This document shows positions 6,486 through 12,098 of a stretch of 16,986 nucleotides of DNA, piece by piece. Source of the DNA: Rhodocyclaceae bacterium (GTDB lineage Bacteria > Pseudomonadota > Gammaproteobacteria > Burkholderiales > Rhodocyclaceae); the NCBI GenBank assembly GCA_020849155.1, contig JADLGU010000148.1, forward strand, positions 1-16,986. Direction: 5' to 3'. The translations under genes and the position numbers were made by a program. Within the stretch, counting starts at the first letter, position 1. Every line of letters starts with the position of its first letter. The notes beneath the pieces are model-generated. The model saw only the letters and a list, made by a program, of their open reading frames with translations, was not told where the DNA came from and made no database searches.

Positions 6486-6728
6486 ATGGAAACCCTGCTG
6501 GATGTCGTCAAGGTCGAGGCCACGCCGGATTACCTCTTGCATCTCGAATTCGAGAATGGCGAGAAGCGCATCTTCGACATGTCGCCGTATCTCGATAAGA
6601 AACCATTCGGGATTTTGAAAGACGCGCCGCTTTTCTCCCAAGCCCATATCGCGTACGGCACGGTCGTCTGGCCGGGCGAGATCGATATTGCGCCCGAAAC
6701 ACTCTACGATCGGTCCCATCCGGCGTAA
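6486..6728 (+). CDS. DUF2442 domain protein
   Basis: 80 residues, full length for the family. It shows the family outline LLDVVKVEATPDYLLHLEF, GEKRIFDMSPYL, then FGILKDAPLFSQAHIAYGTVVWPG and IDIAPETLYDRS. DUF2442 proteins are small DNA-binding-like proteins usually paired with DUF4160 partners in toxin-antitoxin-like loci; biochemical function is not established. The partner is missing here apart from a 14-codon ORF. AAGGAG lies 7 nt before ATG. The stop codon abuts the stop of the convergent receiver gene with no gap. Base composition is lower in GC than its neighbours, consistent with acquisition. Confidence 0.85.
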   Translation: METLLDVVKVEATPDYLLHLEFENGEKRIFDMSPYLDKKPFGILKDAPLFSQAHIAYGTVVWPGEIDIAPETLYDRSHPA

Positions 6729-7121
6729 TCATTTCTTCTCCTGCGTGTTCCCGGAAGAGGCCGGCAGCATCGCCGCCACCCGCTCCAGCAGCTCGGGATA
6801 GCGGAAGGGCTTGGCCAGGTAGCCGTCGCAGCCGGCGGCGAGGATCTGCTCCTCGTCGCCCTTCATGGCGTGGGCGGTCAGCGCCAGCACCGGGATCGTC
6901 GCGGTGGCCGGGTCGCGCTTGAGCGCGCGCGTGGCGGTGAGCCCGTCCATGCCGGGCAGCTGGATGTCCATCAGGATCAGGTCGGGCCGCTGTTCGCGCG
7001 CCAGCGCCAGCCCGGCCTCGGCGTCCTCCGCCGCCAGCACCGCGTGGCCGGCCTTCTACAGCACCACCCGCGCCAGCTTCAGGTTGGCCGGGTTGTCTTC
7101 GACGATCAGGAGGGTGGGCAT
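6729..7121 (-). pseudogene. CheY/DivK-like response regulator receiver with an in-frame amber codon
   Basis: From ATG 7121 the frame reads MPTLLIVEDNPANLKLARVVL, then TAG (codon 22, 7058-7056), then KAGHAVLAAEDAEAGL and onward to TGA at 6729, for 130 codons in all. Apart from the stop, a complete single-domain receiver is present: E8/D9, phospho-acceptor D52 (LILMDIQLPGMDG), T82 (LALTAHA) and K104 (LAKPF). CAG to TAG is the obvious single change (a Gln-Lys pair is common here). A downstream GTG at 7040 could start a 103-residue product, but that would lack the first strand and the acidic pocket. The gene probably belonged with the hybrid kinase at 7784-9624; a toxin-antitoxin pair now separates them. 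A sequencing error or amber read-through is possible. Confidence 0.85.
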
Positions 7122-7126
7122 AAGGC

Positions 7127-7132
7127 TATAAT
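7127..7132 (+). promoter_or_regulatory. TATAAT -10 box upstream of the DUF433/DUF5615 pair
   Basis: A consensus TATAAT sits 31 bp before the DUF433 start, giving a predicted leader of about 24 nt with GGGAGA as ribosome site (7151-7156). No good -35 lies at 17 bp (GATCAG there), so an activator or a weak promoter is implied. It sits 6 bp from the start codon of the divergent receiver gene. Confidence 0.4.
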
Positions 7133-7162
7133 TCCCTGGAACAAACAAGCCGGGAGACGGCC

Positions 7163-7390
7163 ATGCTGCAACTCGATCGCATCACGATGGACCCCCAGGT
7201 CATGGGCGGCAAACCCTGCATCCGCGGTCTGCGCGTGACGGCGGGAATGCTGGTCGGCCTGGTTGCGGCCGGGCGGACGGCCGAGGATATCCTGACGGCC
7301 TATCCCTATCTCGAACGCGAGGACATCCATCAGGCGCTTCAATACGCGGCGTGGCGCGCGGAAGAGATCGAAGTCGCCTTGCCGACGTGA
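7163..7390 (+). CDS. DUF433 antitoxin (VapB45-like)
   Basis: 75 residues, full length for the family. It shows the DUF433 hallmarks ITMDPQVMGGKPCIRGLRVT and AYPYLEREDIHQALQYAA, which form a helical DNA-binding domain. In known pairs this protein neutralises a DUF5615 PIN-like partner and represses its own promoter. GGGAGA precedes ATG. The last codon and stop overlap the GTG start of the toxin (GTGA), giving tight translational coupling. The pair lies in plus orientation between two minus-strand signalling genes, which suggests insertion. Confidence 0.92.
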   Translation: MLQLDRITMDPQVMGGKPCIRGLRVTAGMLVGLVAAGRTAEDILTAYPYLEREDIHQALQYAAWRAEEIEVALPT

Positions 7391-7761
7391 TCCGCATCCT
7401 GGTCGACATGAACCTGTCTCCCGGATGGGTCGACAGGTTCGCGGAATCCGGGGTCGAAGCGCAGCACTGGTCGACGCTCGGCGCGGCAGGGGCGCCCGAC
7501 AGCGAAATCATGGCCTGGGCGAATGACCACGACCATGTCGTGCTGACCCACGATCTCGATTTCAGCGCCATTCTTGCCGCGACCCAGGCGCGCGCGCCGA
7601 GCGTCGTCCTCCTGCGCATGCAGGATGTGTTTCCGGAAACCGCTTTCTCCCATGTCCTGAGGGCCATTCGGGCGCTGGAGTCTCCCTTGTCGCGGGGCGC
7701 CATCGTCACCGTCGGCGCCGCCGGCACGCGCGTGCGCGTGCTCCCTTTGTCGCGCGACTGA
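7387..7761 (+). CDS. DUF5615 PIN-like toxin (VapC45-like)
   Basis: 124 residues from GTG 7387; the open frame extends upstream to 7351, but the GTGA overlap with the antitoxin stop and the family start (IRILVDMNLSP) fix this choice. Acidic residues of the PIN-like core are present: D7 (LVDMNLSP), D38/E40 (PDSEI) and D56/D58 (LTHDLDFS). Members are predicted ribonucleases that inhibit translation when released from the antitoxin. It converges with the hybrid kinase gene, with 22 bp between the two stops. The active site appears complete, so the module is probably functional. Confidence 0.92.
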   Translation: MIRILVDMNLSPGWVDRFAESGVEAQHWSTLGAAGAPDSEIMAWANDHDHVVLTHDLDFSAILAATQARAPSVVLLRMQDVFPETAFSHVLRAIRALESPLSRGAIVTVGAAGTRVRVLPLSRD

Positions 7762-7783
7762 TTCGCTGCGGATAAAGCCCGCA

Positions 7784-9106
7784 TCACGCCCCCCGCCGCA
7801 CGCTCAGCGCCCGCTGCACTTCCGCCCGGAACAGCTCGGCGGAGAAGCCGCTTTTCGCCATCACGGCCTGGACGTGGCCGTTGAGTTCGCGCCGCTCGGC
7901 CTCGTCGAGCGTCTTGCCGGTGACGATGACGATCGGCGTGAGCGCGGTGCGCGAGTCGGTGCGCAGCACCGTCACCACCTCGAAGCCGGAGAGGTCGGGC
8001 ATCATCAGGTCGAGGATGACGAGGTCGGGCGGCGCGGCCAGCGCCTTGGCCACGCCCTCGCGTCCGCCCAGCGCGCGCTCGACGCGGTGGCCCTCGGCTT
8101 CCAGCAGCCGCGCGGCGTGTTCGACGGCGACCGGCTCGTCGTCGATCACCAGCACCCTCGCCGGGCCGCGCGCCGCCTCGCCGAAGCCCAGGCCGATCAG
8201 GGTGCGCGTCAGGTCGTCCTTCAGGAAGGGCTTCTGCAGCACTGCGGAAGCGCCCAGGGCGAAGCCCTTCTCCTCCTCGGCGACGATGGAGATCACCACC
8301 ACCGGGATATGGGCGTAGGCGGCGGAGCGCTTGAGCCAGTTGAGGAAGGCCCAGCCGTCCTCGCCCGGCATGACGATGTCGAGGGTGATGAGGTCGAAGT
8401 CCTCGGCCTCCAGCTTCTCGCGCGCTTCCCGTGCGCTGGCGGCGCGCACCACCGTGAAGCCGTCCTGCTCCAGCGCCAGGCGCAGGAGCTCGAAGGCGCG
8501 CGCCTCGTCCTCCACCACCAGCACGCGGCCGCCGGCCGGGCGCGGCGCCAGGCCCTGGGCGCGCCGCCGGGTGGTGAGGCACTCCAGTACCGGCCGGTAG
8601 GGCAGCCAGACGCGGAAGGTGGAGCCCTGGCCGACTTCGCTTTCGACGCCCACCGCGCCGCCGTGCAGCTCGGCCAGGCCCCGCACCAGGACCAGGCCGA
8701 GGCCGGTGCCCTCGTACTTGCGCGACAGCGTGGAGTCGATCTGCGTGAAGGCGGCGAACAGCCGCGCCTGGTCGGCCGGGGCGATGCCGATGCCGGAGTC
8801 GGCCACCGCGATCTCGAGGAATTCGACCGTGCCGGCCGGCGGCCGCGCCGCGGCCGGCGCCGCCTGCGCCGGCACGCGCCGCGCCGAGAGCGCGACGCGG
8901 CCGCCGTCGGGCGTGAATTTGACGGCGTTGGAGAGCAGGTTGTAGACGATCTGCTTGACCTTGCGCGGGTCGGCGCACAGCTCGCCGGCGTCGTCCGCCG
9001 TCTCCAGCGTCAACGTCAGGCGGTGCGCGACGGCCTTTTCGCGCACGACGGACAGCGCCGTCTTGAGCAGCGAATCCACTGGCAGGCATTCCAGCTCGAG
9101 CGTCAT
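7784..9106 (-). CDS. Hybrid histidine kinase, C-terminal part (HATPase-REC-REC), split by frameshift
   Basis: 440 residues if started at ATG 9106, but this ATG is the internal Met of AGRMTLELE, which normally follows the H-box domain. It contains HATPase_c with N-box VYNLLSNAVKFT, G1 DSGIGIAP and G2 GTGLGLVLV; receiver 1 (VLVVEDE, ITLDIVMPG, LQKPF) and receiver 2 (VLVIDDE, VILDLMMPD, MAKSGF), each with acidic pocket, phospho-Asp and Lys. All motifs are intact. The preceding frame (9103-9624) carries the membrane part and H-box; one missing G between 9118 and 9117 separates them (GTGAGGCC where GTGGAGGCC would restore the frame). As written, the two products cannot form a covalent kinase, although a split catalytic domain could in principle still be made from the overlapping ATG. 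Confidence 0.88.
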   Translation of the reverse strand: MTLELECLPVDSLLKTALSVVREKAVAHRLTLTLETADDAGELCADPRKVKQIVYNLLSNAVKFTPDGGRVALSARRVPAQAAPAAARPPAGTVEFLEIAVADSGIGIAPADQARLFAAFTQIDSTLSRKYEGTGLGLVLVRGLAELHGGAVGVESEVGQGSTFRVWLPYRPVLECLTTRRRAQGLAPRPAGGRVLVVEDEARAFELLRLALEQDGFTVVRAASAREAREKLEAEDFDLITLDIVMPGEDGWAFLNWLKRSAAYAHIPVVVISIVAEEEKGFALGASAVLQKPFLKDDLTRTLIGLGFGEAARGPARVLVIDDEPVAVEHAARLLEAEGHRVERALGGREGVAKALAAPPDLVILDLMMPDLSGFEVVTVLRTDSRTALTPIVIVTGKTLDEAERRELNGHVQAVMAKSGFSAELFRAEVQRALSVRRGA

Positions 9107-9624
9107 CCTGCCGGCCTCACCTTGGAGAGGTCGAGGATGTCGTTGATCAGCGCCAGGAGATGCGTGCCGCTGTTGAGGATGTCCTGCAGGTATTCGCGCT
9201 GCTGCCCGGTGACCTCGCCGGCCAGGCCGTCGCGCAGCACCTCCGAGAAACCGATGATGGCGTTCAGCGGCGTCCGCAGCTCGTGGGACATGCTGGCGAG
9301 GAACTCGCTCTTCATGCGGTTGGCCCGCGCCAGCTGCTCGTTGAGCCCGATCAGCGCGGCCTCGCTGTCGGCCAGCGCCCGGCGCGCCGCCTCGTTGGCG
9401 CGCAGCTGGCGGCGGATGACGACGTAGGTGGCGGCGAGCAGGAGGGCCAGGGCCAGCGCGGCGAGCAGGGCGTTGGCCAGCCGGGTTGCCCGTTCGACGC
9501 GGGCGGCGTCGGCCTGCAGCGCCGCCACCTGCCCGCGCTGCACCGAATGCAGCGCCACTCCGCCCGCCAGCGCCGCGGCGAGCAGGAGGAAGGAGGGCAG
9601 CAGGATGCGGGTGGAAAGGCGCAT
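9103..9624 (-). CDS. Hybrid histidine kinase, N-terminal part (membrane anchor plus HisKA), split by frameshift
   Basis: 173 residues from ATG 9624. Two membrane helices (about 7-25 and 52-70) enclose only about 25 residues, much shorter than the periplasmic sensor of most such kinases, which may itself reflect loss. A coiled coil follows (EAALIGLNEQLARANRMK), then the H-box FLASMSHELRTPLNAIIGF with H114. The frame ends LSKVRPAG-stop where the family has LSKVEAGRM, showing a one-base deletion. The start overlaps the stop of the upstream lipoprotein gene by one base (TGATG), so the two are translationally coupled; substrate-binding lipoproteins next to kinases often supply the ligand sensor. 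Read with 7784-9106 as a single locus. Confidence 0.87.
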   Translation of the reverse strand: MRLSTRILLPSFLLLAAALAGGVALHSVQRGQVAALQADAARVERATRLANALLAALALALLLAATYVVIRRQLRANEAARRALADSEAALIGLNEQLARANRMKSEFLASMSHELRTPLNAIIGFSEVLRDGLAGEVTGQQREYLQDILNSGTHLLALINDILDLSKVRPAG

Positions 9625-10217
9625 CACCGCACCCCCGGCAGCACCGTCACCGCCTTTGGCCGCACGACGGCGAGGTATTCGCCGGCCAGCGCGCGCTGGA
9701 AATCCGGCAGCGGCCTGGCCTGGCCGTTGTTGCTGCGCAGCCAGTGGCCCTGCTGGATGAACTGGGTGAGCAGCAGGTTGTCCAGCCGCAGCTCGGTGCG
9801 GATGGCCTTCCAGCCCTCGCGCACCGCGCTTTCCGGGAACTTGCCGGCCAGGCGCGCGGCGACGAGGCGGATGCTTTCCTCCTCGTGGTCGCGGACGAAG
9901 TCCTCGGCGCGGGCGAGGGCGCGCAACGCCCCCATCACCGCCTCGCGCTTTTCCGCGACGCGCTCGCGCCGACCGACCAGCAGCGAGGACTCCTGGTAGA
10001 GGTCGCTCCGGAACAGCGCGGCCTTCTCTTCGCCGAGGGCGTCGCGCAGTCTGTAGATGTGCGGGTTCGGCGTGGCCAGGGCGTCGATCGCGCCGCCGAC
10101 CAGCGCCTGCTCGTAGGCGGCCGGCTTGCCGCCCTCGCAGCCGGCGAGCAGCAGGAGCAGCCCCGCCAGCGCTAGCAGCGCCGTCGCCCAAATCGAAAAT
10201 GCGCGCAGTCTTTCCAT
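9624..10217 (-). CDS. NMT1/SsuA-type substrate-binding lipoprotein lacking its first lobe (remnant)
   Basis: 197 residues, where periplasmic binding proteins of this type usually have about 300-340. A lipoprotein signal (LALAGLLLLLAGC, lipid-modified C27) is followed within 8 residues by sequence belonging to the second half of the fold: YEQALVGGAIDALATPNPH (usually GEVDAVVTFEPH), LYQESSLLVGRRERV, a helical AVMGALRALARAEDFV, and FIQQGHWLRSNNG near the end. The strands of the first lobe, which form most of the ligand cleft, are absent, so ligand binding is doubtful. The deletion is in frame. The weak ribosome site and an imperfect inverted repeat just upstream are noted separately. The gene is coupled to the hybrid kinase, so it was probably the kinase's periplasmic sensor. 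Confidence 0.68.
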   Translation of the reverse strand: MERLRAFSIWATALLALAGLLLLLAGCEGGKPAAYEQALVGGAIDALATPNPHIYRLRDALGEEKAALFRSDLYQESSLLVGRRERVAEKREAVMGALRALARAEDFVRDHEEESIRLVAARLAGKFPESAVREGWKAIRTELRLDNLLLTQFIQQGHWLRSNNGQARPLPDFQRALAGEYLAVVRPKAVTVLPGVR

Positions 10218-10222
10218 GGCGC

Positions 10223-10248
10223 CAGACTGCGCCGTACTGCGCAGACTG
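10223..10248. promoter_or_regulatory. Imperfect inverted repeat upstream of the lipoprotein gene
   Basis: CAGACTGCGC (10223-10232), spacer CGTACT and GCGCAGACTG (10239-10248) pair over 10 bp except for one A-A mismatch. It lies 5-31 bp before the start at 10217, where an operator or a leader hairpin covering the ribosome site would act. Confidence 0.3.
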
Positions 10249-10298
10249 ACTATCGGACGAAGGCCGTTTTTGCTGTCGCGGTCGGTACTACAGCTTCA

Positions 10299-10425
10299 CT
10301 CCCCTCTCCCCTCGTGGGAGAGGGGCTGGGGGAGAGGGGGAACGGCGGCAGAGAAAGTCCACCCTCTCCCCGGCCCTCCCCCACCAGGGGGGAGGGAGAA
10401 AACCGAGGGGCAGGGGGAGAGGGGG
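10299..10425. repeat. Inverted pair of GGGAGAGGG hairpin repeats
   Basis: The first copy has CCCCTCTCCC/GGGAGAGGGG arms (10301-10324) followed by CTGGGGGAGAGGGGG. The second, opposite copy begins GAGAAAGTCCACCCTCTCC (10351 on) and has the variant stem CCCTCCCCC against GGGGGAGGG. It separates the AbiEi-type gene from the lipoprotein gene, both on the minus strand. Confidence 0.8.
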
Positions 10426-10447
10426 CTGCAGAAGACCGTGCGGGGGA

Positions 10448-11167
10448 TCAGAACCCCAGCGCCGCCGAGGCCTTGTCTTTCCGGTTGCCGGCCTGCTCGT
10501 GTGCGCGCCAACCGGCGTGCCAGCTTCGCCAGGCGTTCTCGATGCCCATGGCCTTCGCCAGCCGGGCCAGGCGCGGCTGGCTCATGCCCCGCAGTTGAAT
10601 GTCGAGCGGAGGCAGGGGGAGCCGGCTGCGCACCGAGGCGCCGAGGTAGATCCAGTCGAGCAGCGCCCGTTCGGGCGTTGCACGGGGATAACCGTAGCGC
10701 AGATCCTGCACGTCTTCCGGTCGCGCCGCGCCGGCCCCGAAGAGCCGGTCGGGCATGGCGTAGAACCTGAACGGCACGGCGGCGGTGTCGCGCTCGCCCA
10801 CTTTGGGCGGCGCCATGCCGGGCACCAGCGGCACCACGCAGGTGACGGTGTCGCCGTAATTGTTCAGGGCGCCCGAGCGCTCCAGCACCCAGGCCAGACT
10901 GACCACGGCGCCGCGCCGAAGATACTGGGCAGCCTCGGCCGGATGCACCGCCGGCCCGGCCAGGCGGTTGAGGTAGACGCCGCGCGCGACGTGCTGCAGC
11001 GCGCCGGTTTCCGTCAGGGCGCGCACCCAGCGGGTCAGCGTCGCCGGGGACGGCAGCGTGTCCGTGCTCACGCGGACATGGGCTTCGAGGTCCTGCGTCG
11101 TCACCACATGCGGCGCGCCGAAGGACAGCAGGGCCTTTTCCAGCGCCTGTTTGCCGGGGTTCTTCAT
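10448..11167 (-). CDS. AbiEi-type antitoxin (type IV toxin-antitoxin family)
   Basis: 239 residues from ATG 11167, which overlaps the stop of the AbiEii-type gene (ATGA, 4 bp). A winged-helix N-terminus is visible (SPATLTRWVRALTETGALQHVARGVYLN), followed by the AbiEi core with PAEAAQYLRRGAVVSLAWVL and the typical YPRATPERALLDWIYLG. In characterised AbiE systems this protein represses its operon and counteracts the nucleotidyltransferase toxin without binding it. Here it is the second gene, whereas the antitoxin normally comes first. It ends 22 bp before a repeat cluster. The assignment to the AbiEi family is from motifs only; a plain winged-helix regulator is the alternative. Confidence 0.8.
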   Translation of the reverse strand: MKNPGKQALEKALLSFGAPHVVTTQDLEAHVRVSTDTLPSPATLTRWVRALTETGALQHVARGVYLNRLAGPAVHPAEAAQYLRRGAVVSLAWVLERSGALNNYGDTVTCVVPLVPGMAPPKVGERDTAAVPFRFYAMPDRLFGAGAARPEDVQDLRYGYPRATPERALLDWIYLGASVRSRLPLPPLDIQLRGMSQPRLARLAKAMGIENAWRSWHAGWRAHEQAGNRKDKASAALGF

Positions 11168-11952
11168 AGGGCCTGCCGCAGCCACGCATCGACCGTTTCG
11201 GCGACGCGCAGGCACAGATCTTCCCAGGCGGCGGCATCCAGGTCGCGCCGCACCGATGCCGGCAGGTAGGGCAGCAGTTCCTCGTTGGCCCGTTCCCAGC
11301 CGATGGCGCCGGTCCTGTCGAGGGTTCTTCCGCTTTGCGCCTTCAGCCATGCCGGATCGGCGCGGCCGAGCAGGGGCAGGGGATTCGCGCCCTGGGCGAT
11401 GAGGTCGCCCAGGTCGAAGATGTCGCGCGGCACGCTGCGGTGGTCGGACAGCAGGGCGGCGACCTTGCTGGCGGCCATGGCGTGGGCATTGAAGCTGCTG
11501 ACGCCGAACTGCGTCATGCGGTAGGCCATCGGTGGCGCGACAGCCAGGCGCACCCGGTATTCGGCGGGCGGCAGGCCGCGGCCGGAAATCTCCACTTCGT
11601 AGTGAACCGGCTCCCCGGTTTCCTGCAGGGTGGCGGCGAGGGAGGCGCGCAGGGTGGTGCGCGTGTCCTTCGTGATCGCGGCGCGCGGCGCCTGGAGCGT
11701 GGCGGCCAAGGCCGCCGCCTGCAGGGCCCTGGGCAGCGCCCGGCGCAGGCTGTCGTTGGACAGGGATGGATCGCGCTCGAAGTCGATGCCCTTGGTCAGG
11801 CGCAGGCTGCCGAACAGCGCGCGCATGGCCATCCCGCCCTTGAGGTAAAGGCGGGCGCCGTAGTGGACGGAGAGGGCGCGCAGCAAGCCGATCTGGCAGC
11901 GGTCGATGGCGCACAGTCTGGCGGAAAAGCCCTCGGCAGCGGGGGCGTACAT
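11164..11952 (-). CDS. AbiEii-type nucleotidyltransferase toxin with altered DxD motif
   Basis: 262 residues from ATG 11952; an upstream in-frame TTG at 11964 is possible, and neither start has a well-spaced Shine-Dalgarno. The nucleotidyltransferase motif is YLKGGMAMRALFGSLRLTKGIDF: family members have GG(T/S) and D-(I/L)-D, but here the first Asp is Gly55 (GGC at 11790-11788), leaving only D57. The later motif HAMAASKVAALLSDHRSVPRDIFDLGDL fits the conserved K and RD-x-(Y/F)-DL region. AbiEii/MenA-type toxins transfer nucleotides, for instance to tRNA ends. With one metal-binding Asp missing, activity is uncertain unless D61 or E59 compensates. Its stop overlaps the AbiEi-type start. Confidence 0.85.
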   Translation of the reverse strand: MYAPAAEGFSARLCAIDRCQIGLLRALSVHYGARLYLKGGMAMRALFGSLRLTKGIDFERDPSLSNDSLRRALPRALQAAALAATLQAPRAAITKDTRTTLRASLAATLQETGEPVHYEVEISGRGLPPAEYRVRLAVAPPMAYRMTQFGVSSFNAHAMAASKVAALLSDHRSVPRDIFDLGDLIAQGANPLPLLGRADPAWLKAQSGRTLDRTGAIGWERANEELLPYLPASVRRDLDAAAWEDLCLRVAETVDAWLRQAL

Positions 11953-11963
11953 ATCCTGTAACA

Positions 11964-11981
11964 ATCGTTAAATGATCGTTA
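11964..11981. promoter_or_regulatory. Tandem ATCGTTA repeats at the AbiE transcription start (operator candidate)
   Basis: ATCGTTA occurs at 11964-11970 and 11975-11981, 11 bp apart (one helical turn), across the predicted transcription start of the minus-strand AbiE operon (about 11978). AbiEi proteins repress their own promoters by binding repeats in this position, so this is a reasonable autorepression site. Confidence 0.45.
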
Positions 11982-11984
11982 TGG

Positions 11985-12013
11985 AATATATTTAAAGCGG
12001 CGGGGCAAGTCAA
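11985..12013 (-). promoter_or_regulatory. Sigma70 promoter of the AbiE-like operon
   Basis: On the minus strand TTGACT (12013-12008), a 17-bp spacer and TATATT (11990-11985). The match to consensus and spacing are good, in an AT-rich patch unlike the surrounding sequence. The predicted leader is about 26 nt to ATG 11952. Confidence 0.6.
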
Positions 12014-12062
12014 TGGGGGAGGGGGAACAACCCCCACCGCTCATGATAGCCGTTCCAAAACC

Positions 12063-12091
12063 TTGCAAATCGGTGATACCGTTACTAAAAT
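12063..12091 (+). promoter_or_regulatory. Sigma70 promoter of the ATPase gene, leaderless configuration
   Basis: TTGCAA (12063-12068), a 17-bp spacer and TAAAAT (12086-12091). Initiation 7 nt downstream falls on or next to the A of ATG 12099, and no Shine-Dalgarno is present, so a leaderless transcript is predicted. The spacer contains a short palindrome CGGT-GAT-ACCG (12071-12081), which could bind a regulator. Confidence 0.5.
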
Positions 12092-12098
12092 GTGACGC

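Noticed and set aside
7040..7042. GTG as a genuine start of a shorter receiver protein
   Set aside because: It would remove the first beta strand and the acidic pocket residues E8/D9, and has no supporting ribosome site; a nonsense mutation in a full-length gene explains the sequence better.
7874..9427. 517-codon plus-strand frame over the hybrid kinase
   Set aside because: Antisense to intact HATPase and receiver motifs; composition is typical of a GC-rich antisense frame.
12021..12035. GGGGG-AACAA-CCCCC hairpin as a terminator between the divergent AbiE and ATPase units
   Set aside because: Only five pairs, no T tract on either side, and it lies between divergent promoters where no terminator is needed.
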